Assembly: GCA_001774555.1 (NCBI GenBank)
Contig: MFAI01000036.1
Location: forward strand, 65,488-102,156
DNA from: Candidatus Collierbacteria bacterium RIFCSPLOWO2_01_FULL_50_23
Lineage (GTDB): Bacteria; Patescibacteriota; Microgenomatia; UBA1400; MFAQ01
Direction: 5' to 3'
DNA length: 36,669 nt
Shown here: positions 24,725 to 33,078 of the stretch, in pieces
How the letters are laid out: each line of letters begins with the position of its first letter
Numbering within the stretch: position 1 is the first letter of the stretch
Notes under the pieces: generated by a model
Told to the model about the DNA's origin: nothing
Seen by the model: only the letters and a program-made list of their open reading frames with translations
Databases searched by the model: none
Program-made: the position numbers and the translations under genes

Positions 24725-25375
24725 ATGAAGAAACTAGCTACCTTACTGCTAACCACATATATTCTTGTGCTATCCGCCCACCCGATCTTCGCAGTTGATA
24801 GCTTGGATACCCCGGTCGGCTCAGCCAGCGCCATCAAAGAGGATATCAACAAACGCATCAAGGAAGCCATCGATAAAAACCTGAAAAATACTCAGGCAGT
24901 CCTTTCCGAAAGCAGTGATCAGATCGTTGGTTACGTCGGCATTGTCAGCGATATCAAACAGGGAGTCTTCAATCTGAACACCGACACGATTGCCCTCCAA
25001 GTCAGTCTGGGTTCGGCAACTCAAATCATCAAAGACAACCAGCCCCTAAAAACAGAGCTCATCTCTCTCAAAGATAAAGCGATCGTCATCGGCAATCTCT
25101 CCTCCCCCGATATTCTTACCGCAAAAAGAATAGTCATCATCAAGGAAATAGCTCCAAAGTCGGAAAAGAAGGTCGTCCTCTCCACCATCGTCAAGGTTGA
25201 TCTTAAGAAAAAAACCATTACTCTGAAGATAGACGACAAAGCCCTGGAAATGACTATGGGAAAACTTATCAAGTTTGATCTCGCCACCCTCAAGTTGACA
25301 CAAAAGATCTTCGGCATCATCGTCATCGATACCGCCTCCGGAGGAACCACTCTTATCCAAGGAAAAATTATCTAA
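24725..25375 (+). CDS. Exported protein of unknown function
   Basis: The 216-residue protein has a clear signal peptide (KKLATLLLTTYILVLSAHPI then FA-VDS, cleavage near residue 24). After a helical segment (IKEDINKRIKEAIDKNLKNT) come repeated beta-rich stretches (YVGIVSDIKQGVFNLNTDTI, VVLSTIVKVDLKKKTITLKI) that look like two OB/DUF5666-like barrels, though I cannot place it in a family. Two bases after the preceding Ig-like protein, so the pair probably acts together at the cell surface. A hairpin follows the stop. Confidence 0.75.
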   Translation: MKKLATLLLTTYILVLSAHPIFAVDSLDTPVGSASAIKEDINKRIKEAIDKNLKNTQAVLSESSDQIVGYVGIVSDIKQGVFNLNTDTIALQVSLGSATQIIKDNQPLKTELISLKDKAIVIGNLSSPDILTAKRIVIIKEIAPKSEKKVVLSTIVKVDLKKKTITLKIDDKALEMTMGKLIKFDLATLKLTQKIFGIIVIDTASGGTTLIQGKII

Positions 25376-25384
25376 TTTCCAAAA

Positions 25385-25429
25385 ACCACCTTGTGCCGGG
25401 GTCCTGCCCGAGCCCCGGCAAAAAGTGGT
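25385..25429 (+). terminator. Hairpin after the exported-protein pair
   Basis: ACCAC (25385-25389) and GTGGT (25425-25429) flank an inner stem GCCGGGG/CCCCGGC with an internal loop. Downstream on the plus strand is CTATTT, a poor T tract; on the minus strand the stem is followed by TTTTT. It probably ends transcription. Confidence 0.6.
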
Positions 25430-25472
25430 CTATTTGGCCCATAATTTACCTCATCCGGCCTCAAAAGTCAAT

Positions 25473-25501
25473 TTGACAACGCCCCTCTCCCCTGCTATTA
25501 T
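25473..25501 (+). promoter_or_regulatory. Near-consensus promoter of the T-box/hisS operon
   Basis: TTGACA (25473-25478), 17-base spacer, TATTAT (25496-25501). Predicted start near 25508, giving a leader of about 295 bases before the first gene. Confidence 0.85.
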
Positions 25502-25507
25502 CGCCTA

Positions 25508-25779
25508 AAGCGTTACGAGCGGAGTCACGATCCGCAATGGGCTCGCCGAAGCGAAAGCGAAGGCGGCCACGCTTCCCGCCAAAATGCGGGACGGAAGCCA
25601 AACCGAACCAATCAGGCAGTCGATGTCGCACCTAGCGGAGTCGGCCCAAGAGTCTCGAAGAGAAATACTTCGAGGAAAGAAGATGGGACCGCGGGGGTCC
25701 TTTTTTATTGGCCAAAACGCCATAGAGAGGCTCTCGTTCTTCAAAACGTTATTAGTTTTGGGGAACGGGAGCCTTTTTT
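25508..25779 (+). promoter_or_regulatory. T-box riboswitch (tRNA-sensing leader) with antiterminator and terminator
   Basis: The leader carries the T-box sequence UGGGACCGCG (25684-25693). The antiterminator can form exactly as in known T-boxes: GAAGA (25679-25683) pairs with UCUUC (25738-25742), UGGGACC is the 7-base bulge that binds the tRNA acceptor end, and GCGGGGG (25691-25697) pairs with CUCUCGU (25731-25737). The competing terminator pairs AGGCTCTCGTTC (25728-25739) with GAACGGGAGCCT (25763-25774), with inner stem CAAAAC/GTTTTG and six T after it. Stem III is CTCGAAG-AGAAATA-CTTCGAG (25654-25674). Uncharged tRNA would favour read-through into the downstream operon ending in hisS. A smaller GGACC-GCGGG-GGTCC hairpin with T6 also lies inside (25686-25706). 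The specifier codon could not be fixed; CAC triplets occur at 25526, 25568 and 25629. Confidence 0.88.
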
Positions 25780-25801
25780 GTTCCCCGACCAATAAAAACA
25801 T

Positions 25802-26998
25802 ATGACCGAAAGACAAAACTGTAGGCCCGAAGTCAAAAAAAACGAGGCTCGGCCAAACTCGAGATATCTCATCTTGTCCGAAAATGGTTTTGGTGGGAAA
25901 AAATATCGTTTAGCGAAAAAATATCTAAAGTCATCGGGGAATACTACAGAGTCATGGGCAATCAAACGTGACGGCAACTGTTTCGTCACCCAAGTGACGA
26001 TATCAGGTGAAGCTGGCAGGCTGGATAAAATCACTACAAGAATCGGAAGTAAAAAAGTAAAAATTGCTATCTTCCAGCCAGCGAACGAGTCGGACTTCGC
26101 CTACTATCTTGAAAAAAGAAACCCGGTCAAAGACAAATTGCTATTTACCAGTCTCACTATCACCGAAGTCTCACCGGCAACGTATGCCGTTGGGACACTT
26201 AGAGAAAAGTTAAAGACTGAAACGGAGGTCAGTACTCCAACTAAAAAAATGCGGCAACTTCTGAAAGAAACCTCGTATTTACCTGTTCAGAATCTCGAAA
26301 CTATTCTTGCCAGACTCGAGGACTCCATCACCAGGAACCGACCTCTCCGCATCGGTTGTTTCGTCTGCCTCAATATGAAGTGTCTTCAATCTGGTGATAA
26401 ACCGGTTTACTTTGTTGGCCAAGAAAAAAACAGACTGGAGACCCCTAAAGTCTCCAAGCGGACGCGAGAAATTCTTTCAAAATTGGAAAATTCGGGCCTT
26501 AACTTCGCCTGGGATTTTCTGCTGGCAGATACCGATCCGCTGGATATTTACGACGAATGGCTCGGGCAACAAGAACTGGTCAAAGAAATAGGTAGGTATA
26601 AATCCAGGTTAGAGAAATCAATCGCTAGCCTATCCCCCAACACCTCAATCAAATCTTGGTCTGACGTTCAGGCTATGTTCCAAAAAAAATATCAGACAGA
26701 TTTTCAAAGGGCCTTTGAGACATGCGACCAGCTTGTAGGCACAGAATATATAGCTTCCAGTGCTAGACGCCGGCTTGCATATTTCACCGACAGGGTCGGG
26801 CTTCCCTATTCAGACGAGATCACCAAAATCTGTGAAACCACCGCCAAAAGAAATATCGCCCTCTATGCCGCTCAGGGACCGATTCTTTACGATTCATATG
26901 ATCTACTTGTAATTTCCGATCCCGATCCATCAAGACTTGGAAAGATCCAAAGCCTACTCTGTCCAAAATTACCAATCTGGTATCCCTTCCCGGGATAA
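25802..26998 (+). CDS. Unrecognised protein 1 of the T-box/hisS operon
   Basis: The 398-residue, apparently soluble protein has no family I recognise. Features: a basic N-terminal part (ARPNSRYLILSENGFGGKKY), a central ILARLEDSITRNRPLRIGCF segment followed by CLNMKC (two cysteines close to CF), then FLLADTDPLDIYDEWLG and a C-terminal region with RRRLAYFTDRVGLPYSDE and AAQGPILYDSYDLLVIS ending PIWYPFPG. The C-terminal half shares a pattern with the next gene's product (R..Y..., SDE, A...A.., final short P-I-P-F tail), suggesting they are distant paralogs. It is the first gene behind a T-box, so its level should follow tRNA charging, which hints at a role in amino acid or tRNA metabolism. No Shine-Dalgarno site at the ATG. 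Confidence 0.75.
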   Translation: MTERQNCRPEVKKNEARPNSRYLILSENGFGGKKYRLAKKYLKSSGNTTESWAIKRDGNCFVTQVTISGEAGRLDKITTRIGSKKVKIAIFQPANESDFAYYLEKRNPVKDKLLFTSLTITEVSPATYAVGTLREKLKTETEVSTPTKKMRQLLKETSYLPVQNLETILARLEDSITRNRPLRIGCFVCLNMKCLQSGDKPVYFVGQEKNRLETPKVSKRTREILSKLENSGLNFAWDFLLADTDPLDIYDEWLGQQELVKEIGRYKSRLEKSIASLSPNTSIKSWSDVQAMFQKKYQTDFQRAFETCDQLVGTEYIASSARRRLAYFTDRVGLPYSDEITKICETTAKRNIALYAAQGPILYDSYDLLVISDPDPSRLGKIQSLLCPKLPIWYPFPG

Positions 26999-27004
26999 AA
27001 ACAA

Positions 27005-27721
27005 ATGACCAAAACACAGAAGTTCCTAAAAAACATTCAGGCAATATCCATCGCTCCACCGGAAAACATTATCCGCATTCTGGAGTTAATCGACAACAAT
27101 AAACCCATCACTTTTTTCAGTTGGAAAATGTTTGGGATCAAAATGACTCAGAAGGGTCTAATCGCCAACCCCAGTTTCGACACCGACGAAGCGGATAAAT
27201 ACATCATCAAAGAAAAGAATTTCATCAAGACCTTACTGAAATTAGAAATCAATTTCAAATACATCAAACTCATCCCCAACGAGCTACCCAAAGTATTCTT
27301 TGGTGTGAACCTCCCCAAAGAATCAACTAGTTTTGCGGTCAATGTCTCTCGCTACTTCAAGAAGATCTACCCCAAAACCAAAGTAATCAAATTGTCCGAG
27401 TTGCTTTCCAATCGCCCCCTCGCGTTAGTCTACCAAAAGGCGTTTGCCAAGGGACAGACCGAAAACATTGACCCAAAGAAATTTGCCAAGGAAAAACTTT
27501 CTCGGTCAACATATTACTCAGACGAACCTCTATCGAACGAAAAAGGGACAATCCTTGCCCAAAAAGCTTTCGGTCTTTTTTCCGCCGAAACCGCCATAAT
27601 TTTCAAATATATTACAAATCCTGTCTTGCTCGCGGGTGCAAGGTCAATAGATACTTACAAATACAAGTTTTCAAAATATCCCAAAGATCGACCAATATTA
27701 CCAATATTATTTGTTCTATAA
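27005..27721 (+). CDS. Unrecognised protein 2 of the T-box/hisS operon
   Basis: The 238-residue protein is not recognised. It reads like a shorter relative of the preceding product: NPSFDTDEADKYIIKEKNF, a central KYIKLIPNELPKVFFGVNLP, then RYFKKIYPKTKVIKLSELLS and a C-terminal RSTYYSDEPLSNE, AETAIIFKYITNPVLLAGAR, ending RPILPILFVL. The position of RY, SDE, and the terminal hydrophobic P-rich tail match the C-terminal half of the 25802 product. It starts 6 bases after that gene and its TAA overlaps the hisS ATG (TAATG), so the three are one operon under the T-box. Confidence 0.75.
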   Translation: MTKTQKFLKNIQAISIAPPENIIRILELIDNNKPITFFSWKMFGIKMTQKGLIANPSFDTDEADKYIIKEKNFIKTLLKLEINFKYIKLIPNELPKVFFGVNLPKESTSFAVNVSRYFKKIYPKTKVIKLSELLSNRPLALVYQKAFAKGQTENIDPKKFAKEKLSRSTYYSDEPLSNEKGTILAQKAFGLFSAETAIIFKYITNPVLLAGARSIDTYKYKFSKYPKDRPILPILFVL

Positions 27722-28968
27722 TGAAAAACATGGCCCAAAACAAAATTCAAACTCTCAAAGGCTTCCGGGACTTTCTCCCCGAGCAGGCCAAAAAAAGACA
27801 GTGGTTAACACGCAGAATTGAGGCTGTTTTTGAGCTCTGGGGCTATGACCCACTCGAAACCCCGACTCTCGAACCACTGGAGCTTTTTGCTGGTCAGATT
27901 GGTGAAGAGGAACAACTCTTCTTCAAATTCGAGGATAATGCCGGCCGTCAGGTCGCCCTCCGTTATGACCAAACCGTCCCCACTTGCCGCGTCGTCGGTC
28001 AATACGCTCAAGTGCTCCCCATGCCCTTTCGCCGCTACCAAATCCAGCCCGTCTTCCGGGCCGAAAAACCCCAAAAAGGCCGCTACCGTGAATTTACCCA
28101 GTGCGATGCGGATATCTTTGGAGTTGCCTCTCCCTTAGCCGACGCCGAGGTGATCGCCCTTTCTCTCGATATTTATCGCCGTCTTGGGTTTCCCAATGCG
28201 CTTGTCCTCGTCAATGACCGTTCGCTTCTTTCGGACCTCCCCTACAAGGCCATCGTCGCCATCGACAAACTGGAAAAAATCGGAGAAGCGGGTGTCATCA
28301 CAGAGATGATAGCCAAGGGTATCGACGAGACGACCGCCAGAGACTATCTGATCAAAGTCCGCGCCCTCACCCCGAATGAAACAATACGGATAATTTTTGA
28401 CTATCTGGACAAGTCCGGTTTTGACAGCTCTTGGTACAAATTCGAACCCACCCTGGCCCGCTCCTTTTCCTACTCAACCGGGCCCATCTGGGAAGTGAAG
28501 ATTCCGGGTTTTGATTCTGGTTCGGTTCTCGGTGGCGAACGCTACGACCAATTGGTCGAAAGGGTTTCGGGAATCAATGTTTCCGGTACCGGTTTCGGTC
28601 TTGGCTTTGATCGAACTCTGGAGGCAGCAGAACAGTTAGGGCTGATCCCCAGTTTCAAAACAGGCAGCCAAGTACTGATTTGTACCCTAGGCAAAGACAA
28701 CCTGAATCTCTCCCTGATACTGACCAGCGCCCTGCGCGATAATGGCGGCGTGAACACGGAAATCTACCCCGATCCGGAGGCAAAACTGGACAAGCAGTTA
28801 AAATACGCCAACAAGAAAGGCATCCCCTTCGTCGCTATCCTCGGCGAAAACGAAATCAAAAACCAGACCGTGACGGTGAAAAATATGGCCTCGGGGGAAC
28901 AAACAAGTTTGCCATTAGATAAGCCGGATGAACTCGCTGCCTATGTCCAAACACCACCTGTCCAATAA
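27721..28968 (+). CDS. hisS: Histidyl-tRNA synthetase
   Basis: This class II synthetase charges tRNA-His. Motifs: IQTLKGFRDFLPEQAKKRQW at the N-terminus, motif 1 region YDPLETPTLEPLELF, motif 2 VFRAEKPQKGRYREFTQCDA, the histidine-binding GGERYDQLVERV and motif 3 GTGFGLGFDRTLEAAEQLG. The C-terminal anticodon-binding domain is VLICTLGKDNLNLSLILTSA to KGIPFVAILGENEI. Length (415) is normal. Start at 27721 or the ATG three codons later (MAQNK) are both possible. A TATTAT ends 10 bases before 27721, so hisS may also have its own leaderless promoter. Last gene of the T-box operon or read through into the EamA gene. Confidence 0.96.
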   Translation: MKNMAQNKIQTLKGFRDFLPEQAKKRQWLTRRIEAVFELWGYDPLETPTLEPLELFAGQIGEEEQLFFKFEDNAGRQVALRYDQTVPTCRVVGQYAQVLPMPFRRYQIQPVFRAEKPQKGRYREFTQCDADIFGVASPLADAEVIALSLDIYRRLGFPNALVLVNDRSLLSDLPYKAIVAIDKLEKIGEAGVITEMIAKGIDETTARDYLIKVRALTPNETIRIIFDYLDKSGFDSSWYKFEPTLARSFSYSTGPIWEVKIPGFDSGSVLGGERYDQLVERVSGINVSGTGFGLGFDRTLEAAEQLGLIPSFKTGSQVLICTLGKDNLNLSLILTSALRDNGGVNTEIYPDPEAKLDKQLKYANKKGIPFVAILGENEIKNQTVTVKNMASGEQTSLPLDKPDELAAYVQTPPVQ

Positions 28969-29872
28969 TCGGTCAAAAGCCTATGCCCTTCTCCTCATAA
29001 ACACGATTTTATGGGGTCTATCTCCCCCGATCATCAAGGTGGCCCTAAATTTCGTCACCACCAATCAATTCCTCTTGGGACGCTATCTGCTTGCCAGTTT
29101 GATCTTCCTTCCCCTTTATTTCATCTTCCAAAACAAAGGTATCAAGCAGCTCCGCCAGGGAAACTGGCCCCTGCTTATCTTCCTAGCTCTGCTTGGCACC
29201 CCACTGACTTTGATTCCTCTTTACGAAGGCCTAAGGCTGACCAGTTCGATCGAGGCATCGATCCTCACTGCCACCGGTCCGCTCCTGGTAATTCTCGGCG
29301 GCCGTATATTTCTGAAAGAAAAGATCAGTCGAAATGAAGAAGTCGGCCTGATCATCGCCATTTTCGGCACTCTACTTCTTGCTTTTGAACCCATCTTTAA
29401 TAACGGTTCGGGAATAAAGTTCTCTCTGATCGGGAACCTGCTTATCTTGGGCAGTAACCTAATTTGGACCGCCTTCCTGCTTTTGGTCAAGAAACTCAAG
29501 ACCGACGCCAGTCAGATCAGTTTGGTCAGCTATCTCGTAAGTATCCCGGTTTTTGCCCTCCTGGTATTCTTTACACCTGTCTCAGTCGTGGCCAGGACCA
29601 ATATCGCCGCCCCTCTTGCCCTAATGGGTATCGTTTATATGGCCATTTTTGGTTCGGTGATCGCCTTCTGGGCCTACACCAAGGGACAGGAATACATCAA
29701 GGCCGGTGAGGCGGCAATCTTTACCTATCTCCAGCCACTCATCACTTTTCCCCTCGCCTATTTCTGGCTTGGCGAGACCCTTTCCGGCTCCAGCCTGCTG
29801 GCCTGCCTCCTGATCGCCACCGGTGTCTACTTCTCCGAATACCACGGCAAATCAAAATCGGCTATAATCTGA
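28928..29872 (+). CDS. EamA-type (DMT superfamily) transporter
   Basis: The 314-residue protein has ten membrane segments in two EamA repeats: YALLLINTILWGLSPPIIKV, YEGLRLTSSIEASILTATGP, ILGSNLIWTAFLLLVKKLK, and TKGQEYIKAGEAAIFTYLQP then LAYFWLGETLSGSSLLACLL. Members export or import metabolites or amino acids; the substrate cannot be read from sequence. It overlaps the end of hisS by 41 bases; an alternative ATG at 28943 shortens the overlap. Co-transcription with hisS may place it under the T-box too. Confidence 0.92.
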   Translation: MNSLPMSKHHLSNNRSKAYALLLINTILWGLSPPIIKVALNFVTTNQFLLGRYLLASLIFLPLYFIFQNKGIKQLRQGNWPLLIFLALLGTPLTLIPLYEGLRLTSSIEASILTATGPLLVILGGRIFLKEKISRNEEVGLIIAIFGTLLLAFEPIFNNGSGIKFSLIGNLLILGSNLIWTAFLLLVKKLKTDASQISLVSYLVSIPVFALLVFFTPVSVVARTNIAAPLALMGIVYMAIFGSVIAFWAYTKGQEYIKAGEAAIFTYLQPLITFPLAYFWLGETLSGSSLLACLLIATGVYFSEYHGKSKSAII

Positions 29873-29877
29873 AAACG

Positions 29878-30369
29878 ATGCCAAAGAGAAACGAGGCAAT
29901 TAACCACACCGACGTCCTTACGGAAGTCAGACAGTTCCTTGAGCCGGGTTTTACCTCTTTTGTTCTGCCCCCATTCGAACAAATCGACAACCTGTATCGC
30001 TATGAAACCTGGACCACCGAATACCAATGGGGAGACAGACCAGACACAATCGTTTATCGCATCGTTCACAAAAACCACGATATTTTTTTTCTCATTCTTC
30101 ACCCAAAGGGATTTAATCAGCGGAAAGAAAACCGGTTTCCCGATTTGGCACTGATCATCCTCAATAAGAGAAGTGACCTGACTATTACCGATCCAGCCAC
30201 CGGCAAGGCCCTCGAGATCCTCAGTCTCTCTGCCACAGACGGCAATGGGTCACCCACCCGGCCCCACCTCTTCGGATTCGATTACCGAATTGATCTTGCC
30301 GAGCTTATCTTATACAACCAAACCCATGGTCAACGCACGAACCAAAAGAGTCTAAGCCCGGATCAATAG
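29878..30369 (+). CDS. Unrecognised cytoplasmic protein (163 residues)
   Basis: No family recognised. The sequence is mixed alpha/beta without membrane segment or signal: LTEVRQFLEPGFTSFVLPPF, YETWTTEYQWGDRPDTIVYR, HDIFFLILHPKGF, FPDLALIILNKRSDLTITDP. A TATAAT (29863-29868) ends 9 bases before the ATG, so it probably has its own leaderless transcript that starts within the end of the transporter gene. rpmE follows after 36 bases. Confidence 0.65.
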   Translation: MPKRNEAINHTDVLTEVRQFLEPGFTSFVLPPFEQIDNLYRYETWTTEYQWGDRPDTIVYRIVHKNHDIFFLILHPKGFNQRKENRFPDLALIILNKRSDLTITDPATGKALEILSLSATDGNGSPTRPHLFGFDYRIDLAELILYNQTHGQRTNQKSLSPDQ

Positions 30370-30405
30370 ATTTAGCCTCGACTTTGTGGTACAATAAGCC
30401 TCTGT

Positions 30406-30708
30406 ATGAAAGCCAAATTGCATCCCGACTACCAGCAGACCACCATTACCTGCGCTTGTGGCAACTCTTTCACCACCGGTTCAACCGTCAAGGATCTCAG
30501 GGTAGACATTTGTTTCAAGTGTCATCCTTTTTACACCGGAGAGCACAGGTTCGTCGACACCCTTGGTCGCGTCGACAAGTTTATGGCCAGACGCCAAGCT
30601 GCTGCAGCCATGCCAAAATCCACCAAGAAAGCCAAAAAGGGCCAAGCAGAAATGAAACAAAAAGCCCTAACCCTGAAGGAAATGCTCACCGTGACCAAAA
30701 CTGCCTAG
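30406..30708 (+). CDS. rpmE: Ribosomal protein bL31 (zinc-binding form)
   Basis: Residues 1-60 match bL31: [58 protein letters not shown]. The four cysteines (CAC and CFKC) indicate the zinc-containing C+ type. A 40-residue Lys/Ala-rich C-terminal tail ([14 protein letters not shown]) extends it to 100 residues. TACAAT with upstream TG (30387-30395) ends 10 bases before the ATG, suggesting a leaderless mRNA. The stop codon's final G is the first base of a palindromic repeat. Confidence 0.95.
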   Translation: MKAKLHPDYQQTTITCACGNSFTTGSTVKDLRVDICFKCHPFYTGEHRFVDTLGRVDKFMARRQAAAAMPKSTKKAKKGQAEMKQKALTLKEMLTVTKTA

Positions 30709-30766
30709 TCATTCCGGGCCTGACCCGGAATCTATATAAATAGATTCCCGCCTTCGCGGGAATGAC
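30708..30766. repeat. REP-like composite palindromic repeat
   Basis: The 59-base element begins GTCATTCC and ends GGAATGAC. It contains two sub-hairpins (TTCCGGG-CCTGA-CCCGGAA and TTCCCGC-CTTC-GCGGGAA) joined by ATCTAT-ATAA-ATAGAT. Related GTCATTCCCGC-type repeats are widely dispersed in bacteria. It sits between rpmE and prfA. Confidence 0.8.
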
Positions 30767-30777
30767 ATAATAAATTC

Positions 30778-31746
30778 ATGGATTACCTTTCCAACCAAAT
30801 TAACGAGCTTAAAGAAAAAATCGAGACGAACGAGAAGCTTCTCTCTGACCCCGTTCTGGGTCCACTGGCCACTGAAGAGAACAAAAGCCTACAAGAACAA
30901 CTTCAGGCGCTTGAGTCCGCCGGAAGAAGCGCCCAGGAGACGGACGGAGATGGAACGGACCCGTCCTATTCCCCTGCCACGATCGAAATTCGAGCCGCCG
31001 CCGGAGGTGATGAGGCCCAGATCTTTGCCAATGACCTGACCCGGATGTACATCCGTTTTGCCACAAATCAGGGTTTCAAAGTTGACCTGATCGACGAGAA
31101 TATTATCCGGATTCACATCGGTAAAAATAACTCCTGGGGACACGGCGCCTATGAAACTTTTTCGGTCGAGTCTGGTGTCCATCGTGTCCAACGCGTTCCG
31201 GAAACCGAGTCTGCCGGCCGAATTCACACCAGCACTGCCACAGTCGCCGTTTTGCCGATAATTCCTCCAAAAGCCGTCGAGGTTAAAGAAGCGGACCTGG
31301 AGTGGCAATTCACCACCGCCGGTGGCCCTGGTGGCCAAAACGTCAACAAGGTCAATACCGCGGTCAGACTGACCCACAAACCCACCGGTATCGTCGTCGC
31401 CGTCCGCGAGGAACGTTACCAGGCAAGAAACAAAGAAATCGCCCTCGAGATACTCCGGAGTAAACTCTGGGAGCGCGAAGAACAGCAACGACTAAGCAAA
31501 GTCGAGTCCGGACGGGCCGCCGCTGTTGGCCGCGGCATGCGTTCCGAAAAAATCAAGACCTACAACTTTCCCCAGAATCGCCTCACCGACCACCGTCTGA
31601 CCAAAAACTGGTATTCTCTCAAAGAAATCATTGAGGGTGACCTTTCTGACGTTCTAACATATACCCTCGAGCACCTCGGCCTGCCCGCAGATGCCACGGC
31701 GTTGCAGGCGGGCAAAGACAAAGTACCTGAAGAAGCAAGGGAATAA
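30778..31746 (+). CDS. prfA: Peptide chain release factor 1
   Basis: RF1 terminates translation at UAA and UAG. The GGQ motif is at residues 185-187 ([20 protein letters not shown]); the PxT codon-recognition motif is PET at 141-143 ([16 protein letters not shown]), which marks RF1 rather than RF2. [18 protein letters not shown] is the start of domain 2. At 322 residues it is about 40 shorter than usual, from loss in the N-terminal domain. The prmC methyltransferase that commonly follows is not adjacent. Stops seen in this window include TGA at many genes, consistent with the standard code. Confidence 0.96.
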   Translation: MDYLSNQINELKEKIETNEKLLSDPVLGPLATEENKSLQEQLQALESAGRSAQETDGDGTDPSYSPATIEIRAAAGGDEAQIFANDLTRMYIRFATNQGFKVDLIDENIIRIHIGKNNSWGHGAYETFSVESGVHRVQRVPETESAGRIHTSTATVAVLPIIPPKAVEVKEADLEWQFTTAGGPGGQNVNKVNTAVRLTHKPTGIVVAVREERYQARNKEIALEILRSKLWEREEQQRLSKVESGRAAAVGRGMRSEKIKTYNFPQNRLTDHRLTKNWYSLKEIIEGDLSDVLTYTLEHLGLPADATALQAGKDKVPEEARE

Positions 31747-31780
31747 CAGAGGGCGCAGCAAAGCAAATTTTACGCGCGCA

Positions 31781-31834
31781 GCGAAACCGTGTCCTGTATT
31801 CAGGAACCGGGAGTCGAGCACGGAAAAATTTCGC
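31781..31834. repeat. Nested inverted repeat between convergent genes
   Basis: GCGAAA-CCGTG (31781-31791) pairs with CACGG...TTTCGC (31819-31834) with five bulged A; inside is TCCTG-TATT-CAGGA (31792-31805). It lies in the 108-base gap between the prfA stop and the S41 peptidase stop and may act as a two-way terminator, though T tracts are weak. Confidence 0.5.
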
Positions 31835-31854
31835 TTGTGAGCCCCGGGAAAACA

Positions 31855-33078
31855 TTATTTCGCCGCGGTGATCACTCCATTCAATACCTCAACCGCGCGA
31901 TCGAGCTGATTATCCTTCTCCGGATTCTTTTCATCGGCCACATACTCGATCAACACATCCGGCTCGATCCCCTCTTTGTGAATATTTTTCCCAGAGGGCA
32001 GGTTCCACTTGGCGATCGTAATGTGAATACCGGCGCCGCCGGGCAGGTCCTCCACTTCCTGGACCGTGCCTTTGCCGAAAGTCTTTTCACCCACCAATTT
32101 CACCCCCAGTCTTTCCTTGAGCGCACCCGAAAGGATCTCCGCCGCCGAGGCCGAGCCCTTGTTCACCAGGACAACTAGCGGCACTCCAATCAGTCTACCG
32201 GGTCGGTCAACCCCAAAGCTCTCGGTCTGATCAACTCCCTGTTGCTGGACGATAGTTCCGGAAGTAATAAACTCACTCCCCAAATCGATCGCTCTTTGCA
32301 AATACCCGCCTGGGTTATTACGTAGGTCCAGAACTATCCCCGAACCTTTCTTGTTGATATACTCAGAAACCGCCTTGTCCCACTCATCCAAAGTTTTGTC
32401 CCCAAACCGATTGACTTTTATCTGGGCAATTTTCTTATCCTTCCCCACCCAAGTCAGCTCTACCGATGGAACATTAATAGTGTCGCGAACCAAGGTGATC
32501 TCTTTCGACTTGGCGTCTTTTTCATGATAAATCGTCAGGGTAACGCTCGTCCCCTTCTTGCCGCGAATATAGCCCACCGCATCCATCAGATTGATACCGT
32601 TGGTGTCCTTATCAACCTCGTTAGCCTCATCCTTGATATGAAGAATTAGATCCCCGGCCCTGATGCCGGCCCGCTCGGCCGGATTTCCGGGCAGCGGCGT
32701 CATTACCGCCAAAGTTTTGTCAATAAATCCGAGCTGAATCCCAACCCCGGAAAACTCACCCGAGAGGTCTTCCTTGGTCCTTTTGTTCTCCGCAGGAGGG
32801 AAAAACGAGGTGTAGGGATCATCCAGGGCGGCAGTCATCCCCTCGATCGCCCCGAAGACCATTTTCTTCGGATCCAAGTCTTTCTTATCCAAGTAGTTAT
32901 TCTCCAGTCTACTCCAAACATCCCAGAATAGAGTCAAGTCCGCCTTCGGAGTGCCATCGGCGGCGATACCTTGTGCCAAACCGGCTTTCTTCCCAAAAGA
33001 ATACGAAACCAAAGAAGAAACCGTCACCAAGAGGATACAAATCACCACAAAACGGATCCTGGCTAAAAACATCATCAT
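31855..33078 (-). CDS. S41-family C-terminal processing peptidase (CtpA/Prc-like)
   Basis: This is a membrane-anchored PDZ protease acting outside the cytoplasm. Order: N-terminal membrane segment (about 7-28, RIRFVVICILLVTVSSLVSY), LDDPYTSFFPP, PDZ domain (about 105-200: GEFSGVGIQLGFIDKTLAVM, GNPAERAGIRAGDLILHI), and the S41 core LRNNPGGYLQRAIDL, VNKGSASAAEILSGAL, GEKTFGKGTVQ. The predicted catalytic residues are Ser311, Lys336 and Gln340, spaced as in CtpB and Prc. Its first ATG overlaps the rpsR stop by one base, so it is tied to the ribosomal protein operon; three ATG codons in a row open the gene. Confidence 0.94.
   Translation of the reverse strand: MMMFLARIRFVVICILLVTVSSLVSYSFGKKAGLAQGIAADGTPKADLTLFWDVWSRLENNYLDKKDLDPKKMVFGAIEGMTAALDDPYTSFFPPAENKRTKEDLSGEFSGVGIQLGFIDKTLAVMTPLPGNPAERAGIRAGDLILHIKDEANEVDKDTNGINLMDAVGYIRGKKGTSVTLTIYHEKDAKSKEITLVRDTINVPSVELTWVGKDKKIAQIKVNRFGDKTLDEWDKAVSEYINKKGSGIVLDLRNNPGGYLQRAIDLGSEFITSGTIVQQQGVDQTESFGVDRPGRLIGVPLVVLVNKGSASAAEILSGALKERLGVKLVGEKTFGKGTVQEVEDLPGGAGIHITIAKWNLPSGKNIHKEGIEPDVLIEYVADEKNPEKDNQLDRAVEVLNGVITAAK

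Noticed and set aside
25508-25700. RNase P RNA or 6S RNA for the structured leader
   Set aside because: The GAGGAAAG stretch is followed by AAGATGGGACCGCG, not the RNase P P4 motif, and the antiterminator/terminator pairing explains the structure better.
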